Part shown: piece after piece, positions 18,947 to 29,270 of the stretch | Position numbering within the stretch: position 1 is the first letter of the stretch | Layout: each line of letters starts with the position of its first letter | NCBI GenBank assembly: GCA_021788095.1 | Contig: JAJYLB010000007.1 | Span: 1 to 64,000 of the forward strand | Source of the DNA: Acidobacteriota bacterium | Lineage (GTDB): Bacteria; Acidobacteriota; Terriglobia; Acidiferrales; UBA7541 | Direction: 5' to 3' | DNA length: 64,000 nucleotides | Position numbers and translations under genes: made by a program | The notes under the pieces: model-generated | Database searches by the model: none | The model's input: only the letters and a program-made list of their open reading frames with translations | Told to the model about the DNA's origin: nothing

Positions 18947-19015
18947 CCCGCGGCCGCGACCGCGGAGCGAGTGGACCGGCGCCGTAACAAAAAGCGCGAC
19001 GAGGAGCGCCAGCTC

Positions 19016-20812
<1,797 letters not shown>

Positions 20813-20856
20813 CGCTCCTCGTCCCGCATTGTCCCCACGAAGACTGTGCGTGATCT

Positions 20857-20994
20857 GTGTCATCTTGAGGCCGCCGGCGTTCGTCTTGCAGCCGTGGGAT
20901 CACGGCCCTGAGCGGAGTCGAAGGCCGGCGGCCTCAGGATGACAACCAAGGCGGTCTGTCATTCTGAGGGGCGCCTTGTGCCCCGAAGAATCTC
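20857..20994. repeat. Dispersed inverted-repeat cluster
   Basis: This occupies most of the 325-base gap after the acyl-CoA dehydrogenase. Arms at 20857-20883 and 20920-20944 (core GAGGCCGCCGGC / GCCGGCGGCCTC with flanking TGTCAT and ATGACA) form a long imperfect hairpin. It is followed by TCTGAGGGGCGCCTTGTG and CCCCGAAGAATCTC, a type of repeat commonly scattered between acidobacterial genes. No gene is seen. Confidence 0.6.
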
Positions 20995-21137
20995 TCTGGA
21001 AACTGATGGCGGGACCGCCATGCGGGGCGTCCAGGTCAACTACTGGTGAGAAATACGCGCAAAGGTTTGCAGCCGCGCACGTTGACGCTTTTCCCGGTTC
21101 TCCGCATCTAACCAGATTGGGAGTGGAGAAAATACAC

Positions 21138-21617
21138 ATGGACAGTGAAGGACTGCTCAACCCGGAGGGGCTGTGGAATCGCCGGGGCGCATGGCTGGCG
21201 GGATCGATTGCCGCGGCGGGGTTTATCGGTTTCCAGTATTCCTTCATTGACCAGACCATGGCTGCCTTCGCGATCTTTGCCATCGCTTGGATTGTCTTGT
21301 TGGCAGCCGCGTTTCTGGTTGCCCTGTTTGGGTGGGCGGGGGCACAAGGCCTCGTTCGCCTGAGGCGCCCGGCGGAAGCCCTTCTGTCGCGAGTGCCGGC
21401 TTCCGGTCGGCTGAATCTCGCGTCGCCTTGGCTAGCCCGCGGCGCCACCACAGTCTGGCGGGCCGCGCGCGCGTGGCTGACGCAGCCGGTGGGCCCATGG
21501 AAATGGCCGAGAGTGGAATGGGCTGAGGTGCGCAACATCAGCCGGATTGAAGAGTTGGGTCGCGGACGCGGGCCCAGCGCCGATTCGCAACCTCCCCATC
21601 ACCGTCGCGCCGCGTAA
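21138..21617 (+). CDS. Two-TM membrane protein of unknown function
   Basis: I do not recognise the family. The 159-residue protein has two adjacent hydrophobic helices (about residues 15-32 and 38-65: AGSIAAAGFIGFQYSF, AIFAIAWIVLLAAAFLV) and then a basic cytoplasm-like tail rich in Arg and Trp. ATG at 21138 is preceded by GAGTGGAG; the frame is open to 20976 but the upstream translation runs through intergenic repeat. It stands alone between the acyl-CoA dehydrogenase and ispH. Confidence 0.6.
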   Translation: MDSEGLLNPEGLWNRRGAWLAGSIAAAGFIGFQYSFIDQTMAAFAIFAIAWIVLLAAAFLVALFGWAGAQGLVRLRRPAEALLSRVPASGRLNLASPWLARGATTVWRAARAWLTQPVGPWKWPRVEWAEVRNISRIEELGRGRGPSADSQPPHHRRAA

Positions 21618-21816
21618 CAAGCCCTTGTCCCCGGTCAGGAGCGCCGGGACCCGCCACGGCGGGCGGAAACCGGCGAGCGCCTTATCCCCCAGTTAATCCC
21701 CGAACCTGTCTCCCGGCTTCTGAGGGCTTCTCCTCCCCTCTTTTGCTACAACGTTCTGGCCCCTGAGGCCGTGAATCCGGTATCATGAGAGCGATTCATA
21801 GGGAGAAAGCGCCGCC

Positions 21817-22815
21817 GTGCAGCGGACCCAAACGGGTGTCGCCGGTCCGGAAAACTTGGTAGGGGCGAATGGCGGCAGCAGCCGGAAAACGCTGCTGCGC
21901 GTCCGGCCACGGGGATTCTGCGCGGGAGTCGTGCGCGCGGTGGATATCGTCGAGTTGGCGCTCGAAGCTTACGGCCCTCCCGTCTACGTCCATCACGAGA
22001 TCGTTCACAATCGTCACGTCGTCGAGCAGCTCCGGATGCGTGGGGCCATCTTCGTGGAAGCTCTAAGTGAGGTCCCCGACGGTACCGTATTGATTTTCAG
22101 CGCTCACGGCGTTCCTCCGCGCCTGCGTGAGGAGGCAGCGGAACGCAGGCTGAAGGTCGTCGACGCCACCTGCCCGCTGGTGACCAAGGTCCACCTGGAA
22201 GCGCAGAAATTCGCTCGCGAAGGGCGCACCATCGTCCTGATTGGCCATCGCGATCATCAGGAGATCGTCGGGACATCCGGCGAAGCGCCTCGCCAAACCG
22301 TGGTGGTGGGGAACGTGGAGGAGGTGGACCAGCTCCAAGTGCCCGACCCGGCTCGATTGGCCTACCTCACTCAGACCACGCTCAGCCTGTACGACACCCA
22401 GGAAATTGTGGCACGGCTCAAACTGCGCTTTCCCGGGATCGCCGGCCCGAAATCCTCCGACATCTGCTACGCCACGCAAAACCGGCAGGAAGCGGTGGAG
22501 GAAGTGGTGCAAGCCGTCGAGTTGATCCTTGTGGTGGGTTCGGCCAACAGCTCGAATTCCAACCGCTTGGTGGAAGTGGCCCAGCGGCGGGGAGTGCCGG
22601 CGCGGCTGATCGAGGATGAAGGCGATCTCCGCCCCGAATGGTTTGAAGGCGTCCAGCGAGTGGGCTTGACGGCCGGAGCCTCGGCTCCCGAAGTCTTGGT
22701 GCAGCAGGTGAGTGAGCGCCTGGCTCAGCTCGGCTACACGGATCAGCGCGATCTCGATCTGATCCGGGAAGACGTCCGTTTCACCCTGCCAGCGGACTTA
22801 GTACCCTTGAGCTGA
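21817..22815 (+). CDS. ispH: 4-hydroxy-3-methylbut-2-enyl diphosphate reductase
   Basis: Last enzyme of the MEP isoprenoid pathway; a cytosolic [4Fe-4S] protein that reduces HMBPP to IPP and DMAPP. The three cluster cysteines are in place (PRGFCAGVVRAVD, VVDATCPLVTK, SDICYATQNRQ), as are the substrate residues in VHHEIVHN, HGVPP and GSANSSNSNRLVE. The 332-residue length is normal. GTG at 21817 follows GGGAGAAAG; the first 25 residues form a variable extension before LLRVRPRGFC. A possible -10 (TATCAT near 21781) lies just upstream. Confidence 0.96.
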   Translation: MQRTQTGVAGPENLVGANGGSSRKTLLRVRPRGFCAGVVRAVDIVELALEAYGPPVYVHHEIVHNRHVVEQLRMRGAIFVEALSEVPDGTVLIFSAHGVPPRLREEAAERRLKVVDATCPLVTKVHLEAQKFAREGRTIVLIGHRDHQEIVGTSGEAPRQTVVVGNVEEVDQLQVPDPARLAYLTQTTLSLYDTQEIVARLKLRFPGIAGPKSSDICYATQNRQEAVEEVVQAVELILVVGSANSSNSNRLVEVAQRRGVPARLIEDEGDLRPEWFEGVQRVGLTAGASAPEVLVQQVSERLAQLGYTDQRDLDLIREDVRFTLPADLVPLS

Positions 22816-22925
22816 TCGGCCGTGGCGTCGCCGCCACCCCGATGGCTGGACCGCCCACAAAGGCATTCGGGCCCTGCATCGGCCCGAAGTGCTCTCTCTC
22901 GGTCACAGTCGGGAAAGGGTGATTC

Positions 22926-24203
22926 TTGGCAGCCAAGCTGATCCGCCAACCTGACCAGCTTGCCCTCGTCGGCGCTCCTACCAGCGCCGCGGCCGCGGCA
23001 GCGGGCGTCGAACGAGGTCCCGCGGCGCTGCGCGCGGCCGGAGTGGTCGAGCGCCTTTCCGCCGCGGGCTTTCAGGTGGCCGACGTCGGCGATCCACCCC
23101 CGGCGCTCTTCCAAGAAGACCCGGAAAATCCACGCGCGCGGAACCTCGGGGCCGTGTTGCCCGTGCTCGACGCACTTCGCGCGCGTGTGGAGCAGGCGGT
23201 CCGGACGCATGCTTTGCCCATCGTGCTGGGTGGTGACGCAACGGTTGCGCTGGCCCTTGTGGCCGGCTTGCGCCGCCAGGTGCCGAGCATCGCACTCATT
23301 CACTTCGGCCGCCGCGCCGACCTGCGCACTCCGACTCGCACCGACGACGGCTTGCTCGAGTCGATGACCGTTTCCCACCTCGTGGGCCAAGGCGCCGCGG
23401 AGATGGTCCGCTTCTGGAGGGATCCGCCGCTCGTGCGGGAACCGGACCTGGTGCTCTTCGGCTTGGAGCAACCGGATGAGATCGACGCCGAGCGCCTGGG
23501 GCATCTCGCGGTACGATCCGTCACGCTGACGAAGATTCGGGATTTGGGCGCAACTGCCGCGGCGGAGGGCTCTCTCGAGGTATTGCGCGCAGCGCAGCGC
23601 GATTTCGTTGTGCATCTCGGCTGGGAAGTCTTCTCGTCGGACGAAATGCCCGGTTGCCGCGGCGGGCTCGCCGGCGGCTTGAGCATAGCGGAGGTGTGCG
23701 CCGCGCTCGATCGCTTCGCTGCCCAGCCCCGCTTCGCCGGGCTCTCGATCTCCGGCTACGATCCCGCTCTCGATTCGGAGGGTCGCGGGGCTCGGGCTGC
23801 CGTCGAACTGCTGGCTGGCGCTTTCGCCGCTCGCCACGCCGCGCTCCTGCAGCCGACGACTGCCGGGCCGAGTACGCCTTCTGCGGAGACTTCCGAACCC
23901 GCCCCCGAACCGAGACAGGAGCCGCCCGTAGCCGAAAGCGCTGACGGCACGGCGGAACACGGCGAGTCGGAACCGCCTGCGCCGCCAGGGGGAGTAGCCG
24001 AGCCGGCCCCGCTCGCGGCCGTGGAGCCCGAAGCAGCCTCGGCTCCGTCAGTCCCCGAGGGAAGTGAGATGACAGCAGCACCGAGCCAGTCCTCCGCGTC
24101 CGAGAGCCTGGCCAGCCCGGCCCCCTCGGAACCACCTGCAACTCCCGATGTGGTTCCCGAAGTCGAGACTTCCTCCGCGGAGTCCGACGCGCAGAAGGCT
24201 TGA
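22926..24203 (+). CDS. Arginase-fold protein lacking most metal ligands, with Pro/Ala/Glu tail
   Basis: The first 300 residues follow the ureohydrolase (arginase/agmatinase/formiminoglutamase) pattern, but key metal sites are changed. GGDH reads GGDATVAL; the DAHAD motif reads ALIHFGRRADL (Asp to Gly, His to Arg); the final SLDxDxxDP motif reads VVHLGWEVFSSDEMPG (Asp to Gly, Asp to Glu). The surrounding framework, such as PGCRGGLAGGLSIAEV, is kept. Residues 305-425 are a low-complexity Pro/Ala/Glu/Ser tail. The protein therefore probably lacks binuclear-manganese hydrolysis and may be a regulatory or scaffold pseudoenzyme; that is inference. The start is TTG at 22926 after a purine-rich GGGAAAGGG. 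A small exported protein gene follows. Confidence 0.72.
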   Translation: MAAKLIRQPDQLALVGAPTSAAAAAAGVERGPAALRAAGVVERLSAAGFQVADVGDPPPALFQEDPENPRARNLGAVLPVLDALRARVEQAVRTHALPIVLGGDATVALALVAGLRRQVPSIALIHFGRRADLRTPTRTDDGLLESMTVSHLVGQGAAEMVRFWRDPPLVREPDLVLFGLEQPDEIDAERLGHLAVRSVTLTKIRDLGATAAAEGSLEVLRAAQRDFVVHLGWEVFSSDEMPGCRGGLAGGLSIAEVCAALDRFAAQPRFAGLSISGYDPALDSEGRGARAAVELLAGAFAARHAALLQPTTAGPSTPSAETSEPAPEPRQEPPVAESADGTAEHGESEPPAPPGGVAEPAPLAAVEPEAASAPSVPEGSEMTAAPSQSSASESLASPAPSEPPATPDVVPEVETSSAESDAQKA

Positions 24204-24313
24204 CAGCGAAGGTGGCGTCGCGGATCCCGGACCGGGAAATCCGTTGCAACCCTTTTCGGGCGGATATAGCATCGAACGTCGGGGCCATGGGTGGCCTTCC
24301 GAGGAGAACAGCC

Positions 24314-24748
24314 ATGATTCGTCTACGTTCCTTGAATTTTTTGATCGCAGGCACTGCTTTGGTCTTCTTGGTAGGGTCGGTTGCCATGGCGCAGACCAAA
24401 AAGCGGCCGAAACACGCGCGGACCGCTCCTGCCGCGCAGCCCAGGACGCCAGCGAAGGCCCGAGAGGCAGCGCCAGGCTCGACGTCGAGCCCAGGTCTGG
24501 GATTTGGAGTTGCCGAGTCGCTCTCCGGAACGATTCAAATCGTTGTTCCCGACCAGAACCTCCTCGTCGTTAATGGCCCCAACGGCGTTCCCTACGATCT
24601 GAAGGTGTCGCCAAAGACGGTCATCGTTGTTGGTGAGAAGGCAGGTACGCTGGCCTCGCTTTCCGGCTTGGCGGGCAAGCCGGTGTCCGTGGGTTTCGTG
24701 CCCCAGCGGGATGGCGATATTGCCACGCGCGTCGAAGTCAGCCCCTGA
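24314..24748 (+). CDS. Small exported protein of unknown function
   Basis: A 144-residue protein with a signal peptide (MIRLRSLNFLIAGTALVFL, cleavage plausible near AMAQ). A Lys/Pro/Ala-rich linker follows, then a C-terminal domain of about 75 residues with a beta-rich pattern (LSGTIQIVVPDQNLLVV, PYDLKVSPKTVIVV, VSVGFVPQRDGD). It resembles small OB- or SH3-like exported domains, but I cannot name a family. The start at 24314 follows GAGGAG. Only 16 bases separate it from the methyltransferase-like gene, so the two are probably co-transcribed. Confidence 0.68.
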   Translation: MIRLRSLNFLIAGTALVFLVGSVAMAQTKKRPKHARTAPAAQPRTPAKAREAAPGSTSSPGLGFGVAESLSGTIQIVVPDQNLLVVNGPNGVPYDLKVSPKTVIVVGEKAGTLASLSGLAGKPVSVGFVPQRDGDIATRVEVSP

Positions 24749-24764
24749 ACCAGGGCGCGGCCCG

Positions 24765-25505
24765 ATGGAGAAACCCCGCAGCGACTTTTTCTTTCGCAAC
24801 CGCCGTTGGCTGCTCTTCGCGCTGGCGGCTGTGGTCTTCGCCGTTGTCCGGCCTTCCTCCCAGTCTTCGGCGGAATTACTCGCCGGTTTACTCGGTCGCT
24901 GGCTCGGCGCACCCGGCTCCCTCTTTTGGCTGCATGCCCTTTTTGGTCTCGGGGCTGCTCTGATCGCCCTCGGCGCGCTGTGGCGCACCTGGGGCGCGGC
25001 GTATCTGGGCACGCATGTCGTTCAGGACAGGAGCTTGCACACCGAGCGTTTGCTGGGCGACGGCCCCTACCGCCGCACGCGCAATCCGCTCTATTTCGGG
25101 AATATGCTCATGGCCGTCGGCTTTGGCCCCTTGCTCAACCCTTATGCCTGTGTCGTTCTGGTCGCCGGCATGTGGATTCTGGTCCGCCTGTTCATACGCG
25201 ATGAAGAGGCGGCACTCGAAGAGAGCGGGGGCGATTCCTATCGCCGCTACTGCGCTGCCGTTCCGCGCATGATTCCTTCCTGGAGCGCCCGTATTCCGCC
25301 CTCGGGCGCGCGGCCGCGCTGGCTCCAAGGATTCTGCGGGGAAGCGTTCCTCTGGCTGGTGACGGTGCTAACTGCCGGCCTGGCCATAACACTCAACCCG
25401 GCATGGTTTCACCAGCGCGCGTTGTGGGGCGCCGCGATAGCTCTCGTGCTCTTTCTCTGGGCCCGCCGCCAGTCGAGGCAGCAGCCCGCCGCCCGGCCCG
25501 CCTGA
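24765..25505 (+). CDS. Isoprenylcysteine carboxyl methyltransferase-like membrane protein
   Basis: A 246-residue integral membrane protein of the ICMT/PEMT group, SAM-dependent methyltransferases acting at the membrane. The conserved segment is GDGPYRRTRNPLYFGNML, followed by a hydrophobic helix and the EEAALEESGGDSYRRYCAAVPRM tail, with the Glu-Glu and Arg-Tyr pair typical of the SAM site. About five membrane helices are predictable. Two more hydrophobic helices follow at the C-terminus, longer than in minimal family members. Substrate unknown. It overlaps nothing but directly follows the exported protein at 24314. Confidence 0.8.
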   Translation: MEKPRSDFFFRNRRWLLFALAAVVFAVVRPSSQSSAELLAGLLGRWLGAPGSLFWLHALFGLGAALIALGALWRTWGAAYLGTHVVQDRSLHTERLLGDGPYRRTRNPLYFGNMLMAVGFGPLLNPYACVVLVAGMWILVRLFIRDEEAALEESGGDSYRRYCAAVPRMIPSWSARIPPSGARPRWLQGFCGEAFLWLVTVLTAGLAITLNPAWFHQRALWGAAIALVLFLWARRQSRQQPAARPA

Positions 25506-25881
25506 CCTGCCCGTGGTGGCGCGGGGCGTGCGCCGTTTGCATCTCCGGCGATTGGAGTCCGATGCCGTTGATCGGACCCGACGCACCTGGTCGGGGCCTG
25601 CCCTCATTGTTTCGGCCGGAGTCTCGCCCGCGATCCCCGGTGCCCAGTCCCCAGGTTCCTTGCCCCGCGAAAGCCTCCAAAAGTCGAGTGAATCATCGAA
25701 TCCTGCGTGTCGTTTGGGTGCCCCACCCTTCCGGCGTCCCGAAGCTTCGGGATTGGCCGGAAGGGTGGGCCCGGTCGGAGGCAGCTTCGCCCGGAGGCTC
25801 CTATCCCTGCCCAGCGAAGGAGCGGGGCAATTTCGACCCCATCTGTATCCGCGCGAATCTGCGTTCTTCCGCGGCTTTCCC
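25506..25881. repeat. Gene-free gap with nested palindromes
   Basis: Between convergent genes. At 25722-25769 an outer inverted repeat CCCACCCTTCCGGC / GCCGGAAGGGTGGG encloses a perfect inner palindrome CCCGAAGCTTCGGG (25738-25751). Around 25840-25865 lies a stretch like the dispersed TATCCGCGCGAATCTGCG repeats of related genomes. The open frame across the gap gives no recognisable protein. Confidence 0.6.
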
Positions 25882-26910
25882 TTACCGATACCGCCATGCC
25901 TGTTTGGGAGCCAGCAGGCCCTGATCCCGTAGCCACCGCTCGAGCAGCTCCGGCCACAAATCCAGGGCGGGATCGCCCGATCCCAGGGCGGAGCCGTGTC
26001 GGCCATGGGCGAAAAGGTGTAATTCCGCCGGCACGTGCGCTCGAACCAGCGCCTCGTAGAAATCCACACTCGCCTGGACGGGAACGGTCATGTCGTCTGT
26101 GGTGGCGTAGAGGAATGTCGGCGGTGTCTTGGCCGTCACGTGCAAGGCGGGTGTGTACGCCTTCTCGTAGCTCCGGCACTCGGCCGCCGGAATCACCTTG
26201 AGGACCGAACAATAGGTGATCCAACCCTTGGCGTTGGGCTGCATGGCGTTCAGCCATGCGTAGGCGAGGATGAGAAAATCCGGCCGACTGCTCACGCGAT
26301 CGATGGGATCGGGAGCGTTCGGATTGCCAGCGTCGAAGAGCGTGCCCGCAAGCGCCGCGAGGTGCCCACCGGCCGAGAAGCCGATAAACCCGATTCGATG
26401 GGGATCGACGCGATACTCCGCCGCTTCGTAGCGAACCAGCCGTACCGCTCGCTGCGCATCGAGAAGCGGCGTGGGGAAAGGGTTCCGCGGCCCATAGCGA
26501 TACTTCAGAAGGAAGGCGGTCACTCCACGCGACGCAAACCAATCCGCCACCTCGCGGCCCTCACTCGCTATGGCTAGGTGGAGGTAGGCGCCGCCCGGCG
26601 CCACGATCACCGCGGCCCCGTTCGCGTGTTGGGGTACCGGCGCAAAAACGGTCAGGGTTGGGGCGGCGCTTGGCGGGCCGGCTGGACCCGGCGCCGCGCG
26701 GTTCCATAGGGGCAGGGTGGTGAGGCCCAGACCGGGCTCCAGCGGTAGCGGCGCCTTGGACCGCGCCGCCTGTGGCGCGAGGCGGCTTGCCCCGGCGTCT
26801 CCCGTCGGGGTCTCGCCCGCAGCCTTTCGTCCTTGCGCCGCCGCGAGGTGGGGGATCGCAGCGGCAATCGCAACCGCTAGCAACACCGAGGAAACTCTTC
26901 GTCCGATCAT
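25882..26910 (-). CDS. Secreted alpha/beta hydrolase (BD-FAE / xylan-esterase-like)
   Basis: A 342-residue exported serine hydrolase. The signal peptide is MIGRRVSSVLLAVAIAAA, ending near LAAAQG. After a Pro/Ala linker the core has the oxyanion stretch VIVAPGGAYLHLA, the nucleophile elbow GFSAGGHLA, an acid in YATTDDMTVP, and the histidine in LFAHGRHGSALG. This matches the acetyl-esterase/BD-FAE group that removes acyl groups from plant polysaccharides. Start at 26910 is supported by GGAGGAGCC upstream on the minus strand. The longer open frame to 27885 runs through a different gene on the same strand and is not coding. Confidence 0.88.
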   Translation of the reverse strand: MIGRRVSSVLLAVAIAAAIPHLAAAQGRKAAGETPTGDAGASRLAPQAARSKAPLPLEPGLGLTTLPLWNRAAPGPAGPPSAAPTLTVFAPVPQHANGAAVIVAPGGAYLHLAIASEGREVADWFASRGVTAFLLKYRYGPRNPFPTPLLDAQRAVRLVRYEAAEYRVDPHRIGFIGFSAGGHLAALAGTLFDAGNPNAPDPIDRVSSRPDFLILAYAWLNAMQPNAKGWITYCSVLKVIPAAECRSYEKAYTPALHVTAKTPPTFLYATTDDMTVPVQASVDFYEALVRAHVPAELHLFAHGRHGSALGSGDPALDLWPELLERWLRDQGLLAPKQAWRYR

Positions 26911-27173
26911 CTCTGGCTCCTCCTGTCGCATTCGAGGCATCTGGGACTCTGCGTCGGAATCATACCGCGTTAACGCGCCTTGGGAGTGGGAACCCGCTAG
27001 AAACGCGCCGATTCGGTGCGTGCTGGTCCCTGCCCGCAAAGGCAAGGACGGCCGCGCCATGCGGATGCGGCCACGGATCGAGGGGGGTCGATCTCTTCCG
27101 CATCGTGAAACGCCCAGACGTAGGCGCCCCGCTGAGGGTGGTTGAGGATGATGTAAGAGCCCTTCTGCGACTT

Positions 27174-27752
27174 TCAGCGAACGACAAGACGCGGCAGGAA
27201 CATACCCGTGCGGGCGCGGTGCTCCTCGAAGGCAGGACCGAATTCGCGCGCCAGCCACGCTTCTTCCTTGCGCGCCTTCCAATAGTGGGCCAGGGTGACG
27301 CCCGCGAACGCGAGCACGGCGCGCCACTCGCCGATAGCGAGCGCCGTCCCGGCCATGGCCATCGCGAAGCCCGTATAGATGGGATGGCGAATCCGCGCGT
27401 ACGGCCCCGAACGAATCAGCTCGTGGCCCTCTTTCAGCGTCACCGTTCCCGACCAGTTCCCTCCGAGGCATAGGCGCGCCCAAATCGCCAGCGCTATCCC
27501 GATCGCGGTGAGCGCGATGCCTGTATCTGCAACGTTTTGGCTGCGCGGCACGAATCGCGCGCCCAGCCAGCCGGTTGCCAGCCGATCGTTGAAGAGGAAC
27601 TCGAAGAGGACGACGAGCAATACGACGCGCCCGAGATAGCCTGCCGGGCTTTCGCGCTGCTTCACGCGTTTGCTGCCGAAACGCGTGACCACCCAAACCG
27701 CGGCCAGCGCCAGCCACAATTCCTGAATCGTGACGACGGTTTCCAAGTGCAT
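27174..27752 (-). CDS. Isoprenylcysteine carboxyl methyltransferase-like membrane protein
   Basis: A 192-residue membrane protein of the ICMT family, second in the window. Four to five hydrophobic helices are followed by the conserved motif ELIRSGPYARIRHPIYTGF and the terminal EEAWLAREFGPAFEEHRARTG. These residues form the SAM and substrate pocket in the family. Start at 27752 is chosen for the AGGAGG seven bases upstream and the TM helix that begins directly after it. The gene lies upstream of the secreted esterase on the same strand with a 263-base gap. Substrate unknown. Confidence 0.83.
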   Translation of the reverse strand: MHLETVVTIQELWLALAAVWVVTRFGSKRVKQRESPAGYLGRVVLLVVLFEFLFNDRLATGWLGARFVPRSQNVADTGIALTAIGIALAIWARLCLGGNWSGTVTLKEGHELIRSGPYARIRHPIYTGFAMAMAGTALAIGEWRAVLAFAGVTLAHYWKARKEEAWLAREFGPAFEEHRARTGMFLPRLVVR

Positions 27753-27840
27753 CCCCGTATCCTCCTCGCGAGCAGCGCACCCGGCTCCGCAGGCTCGATA
27801 CGAACGGAAAGGCGCGAAGGTTCCCACTCCCTTGTGGCTG

Positions 27841-27865
27841 TAGGGGCAGGCCTTGTGCCTGCCCT
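27841..27865. repeat. REP-like hairpin GGGCAGGC-N5-GCCTGCCC
   Basis: An 8-bp perfect stem preceded by TAG, of the same TAGGGGC style as the palindromes at 9087, 9414 and 16351. It is in the 339-base gap between divergent genes. Confidence 0.6.
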
Positions 27866-27983
27866 CCCGGGCCGTCCCTAGCCACGCTGCCGCTGTTGGA
27901 TTGACGCCTCGCTCTTGTTTAGGTAGGCTCGCCGTGCAGCGGTAAGGGACGCTGGAAGTCTCCTCGGAACCCTCGTTTGTTGG

Positions 27984-28041
27984 AGGGCACGGCTTCAGCC
28001 GTGCCATAAAGGCCCTAGGGATCGGGGGCTTCAGCCCCTGA
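27984..28041. repeat. Composite two-hairpin repeat, copy 1
   Basis: Hairpin one is GGCACGGCTTCAGCCGTGCC; hairpin two, 18 bases on, is GGGGGCTTCAGCCCCTGA. Both share the CTTCAG loop. The same ordered pair recurs at 29441-29504. It fills most of the remaining gap before the membrane protein gene at 28092. Confidence 0.7.
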
Positions 28042-28091
28042 AGGTGGGCCGTGGAGGGTTCTGAAAATGGCTTGTAGGAAATCGGCCTTCC

Positions 28092-28772
28092 ATGACGGAA
28101 ATGCCCGCCAACGCGCCTTCAGCAGCCATTCCCGGCCGCGACCTCGCGCCCGTTTCTGGCATTCCCCTGTGGATCAAGATCTTCATGCTTGCTTGGGTGG
28201 TGGCCTGGATACCCATCTACACCCACTACTACGGCTGGACGGACTTCCTCCACCTGAGCGATATCGCCATCGCCATCACTGCCATTGGGCTGTGGTTTGA
28301 GAGCCCGGTCCTGCTCACCAGCCAAGCCATTTCCACCTTGATTGCCGAATCCATCTGGACGTTTGACGTGGCCTGGGCGGCGGTCACAGGCCACATCCTG
28401 ATTCCCGGCGTCGAGTACCTGTGGGAAACGAAGTATCCGCTCTGGCTGCGCCTGATGACGTTTTATCACCTGTGGCTTACGGCGCTGCTCGTTTGGGCGG
28501 TATGGCGCGTGGGCTACCACCGCCGCGCCTTGAAGCTGCAAATGGGCATCGCGACCGCGGCGATTGTTGCCGGCCGGCTGTGGGGCAGCCGGGAAAACAA
28601 CATCAATTTTTGCTTCCGGGATCCGTTTTTCGGCCGGCAGTGGGGCCCGGCGCCCGTCCATATCTTCGTGATGGTCGTCGGCGCCACCGCGATCGGGTAT
28701 CTGCCCGTGGATTGGCTCCTGCGGAAACTCTTCTCCCGCTCTCCAGTTCCTGCCCCCGCGCACCCCTCTTGA
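28092..28772 (+). CDS. Polytopic membrane protein of unknown function
   Basis: I do not recognise the family. The 226-residue protein has about six hydrophobic helices separated by short loops. Distinctive segments are WIPIYTHYYGWTDFLHLSD, a histidine in LMTFYHLWLTALLVW, and WGSRENNINFCFRDPFFG, which is polar and could be a ligand or metal site. The His/Tyr/Trp-rich transmembrane pattern is reminiscent of transport or cytochrome-like proteins but carries no clear motif. ATG at 28092 (or 28101) is the probable start. It is monocistronic, between repeats. Confidence 0.7.
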   Translation: MTEMPANAPSAAIPGRDLAPVSGIPLWIKIFMLAWVVAWIPIYTHYYGWTDFLHLSDIAIAITAIGLWFESPVLLTSQAISTLIAESIWTFDVAWAAVTGHILIPGVEYLWETKYPLWLRLMTFYHLWLTALLVWAVWRVGYHRRALKLQMGIATAAIVAGRLWGSRENNINFCFRDPFFGRQWGPAPVHIFVMVVGATAIGYLPVDWLLRKLFSRSPVPAPAHPS

Positions 28773-28889
28773 TTGCGTCCGTGGCCTTCTTCGCATCCTC
28801 TGGAATGGCGGGACCAATGGCGATCGATTGGCTGCGGTGATTCGCGGGTCACCCGCCGGCTTCGACGTGCAGTCGATGTGGTGGAAGTG

Positions 28890-29270
28890 TCATCGCCGAG
28901 TCGCACCGCGCGAAGGCCTGTCAGCGCGAGGCGAAGCAGCAGCAGTCGTCTTCCGGCCGGAGCAATAAGCGCCGTACTGCGGCTGGTAACCGCTATCGAG
29001 TGCCTTCGACTGTTTCATATACGAGCCCGCGTTTACGCCGAAGAGGGGGCTATTAGGGCAGTAGTAGATTCCGGTCCGCTTCTCGGCCCAGACAACGGCA
29101 TTGAGGGCGGCGGGATTGATCAGCGGCTGTGGCTGGGGAGCTTTCTGGCGATTGCAGCCTGCGAGGCAGAAGGCAAGCGTCAGATTCATCGCCACGATCG
29201 CCGCAAACCTCGACGGCTCGGTGCCCTGCGGCTTGTGTGATGGCCCGACGGATCGAAGTCTCTGACGCAC
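28890..29270 (-). CDS. Small lipoprotein or exported protein with a two-cysteine domain
   Basis: The hydrophobic stretch AAIVAMNLTLAFCLAGC ends in a lipobox-like LAGC, so the protein is probably lipid-anchored. The mature part carries VVWAEKRTGIYYCPNS, then GSYMKQSKALDSGYQPQYGAYC: one cysteine near each end. Acidobacterial exported proteins often have a similar short module. The start is uncertain: GTG at 29270 gives a long leader, while ATG at 29189 leaves an unusually short signal without basic residues. Function unknown. Its 5' side faces the repeat region before the tRNA-Leu hotspot. Confidence 0.55.
   Translation of the reverse strand: MRQRLRSVGPSHKPQGTEPSRFAAIVAMNLTLAFCLAGCNRQKAPQPQPLINPAALNAVVWAEKRTGIYYCPNSPLFGVNAGSYMKQSKALDSGYQPQYGAYCSGRKTTAAASPRADRPSRGATRR

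Noticed and set aside
25403-25924. 173-codon frame between convergent genes
   Set aside because: It starts within a real gene and then runs through nested palindromes and repeats; no family resemblance or ribosome site.
26911-27885. Upstream extension of the secreted esterase frame
   Set aside because: The frame is open but overlaps the ICMT-like gene on the same strand; the signal peptide and GGAGGAG place the start at 26910.
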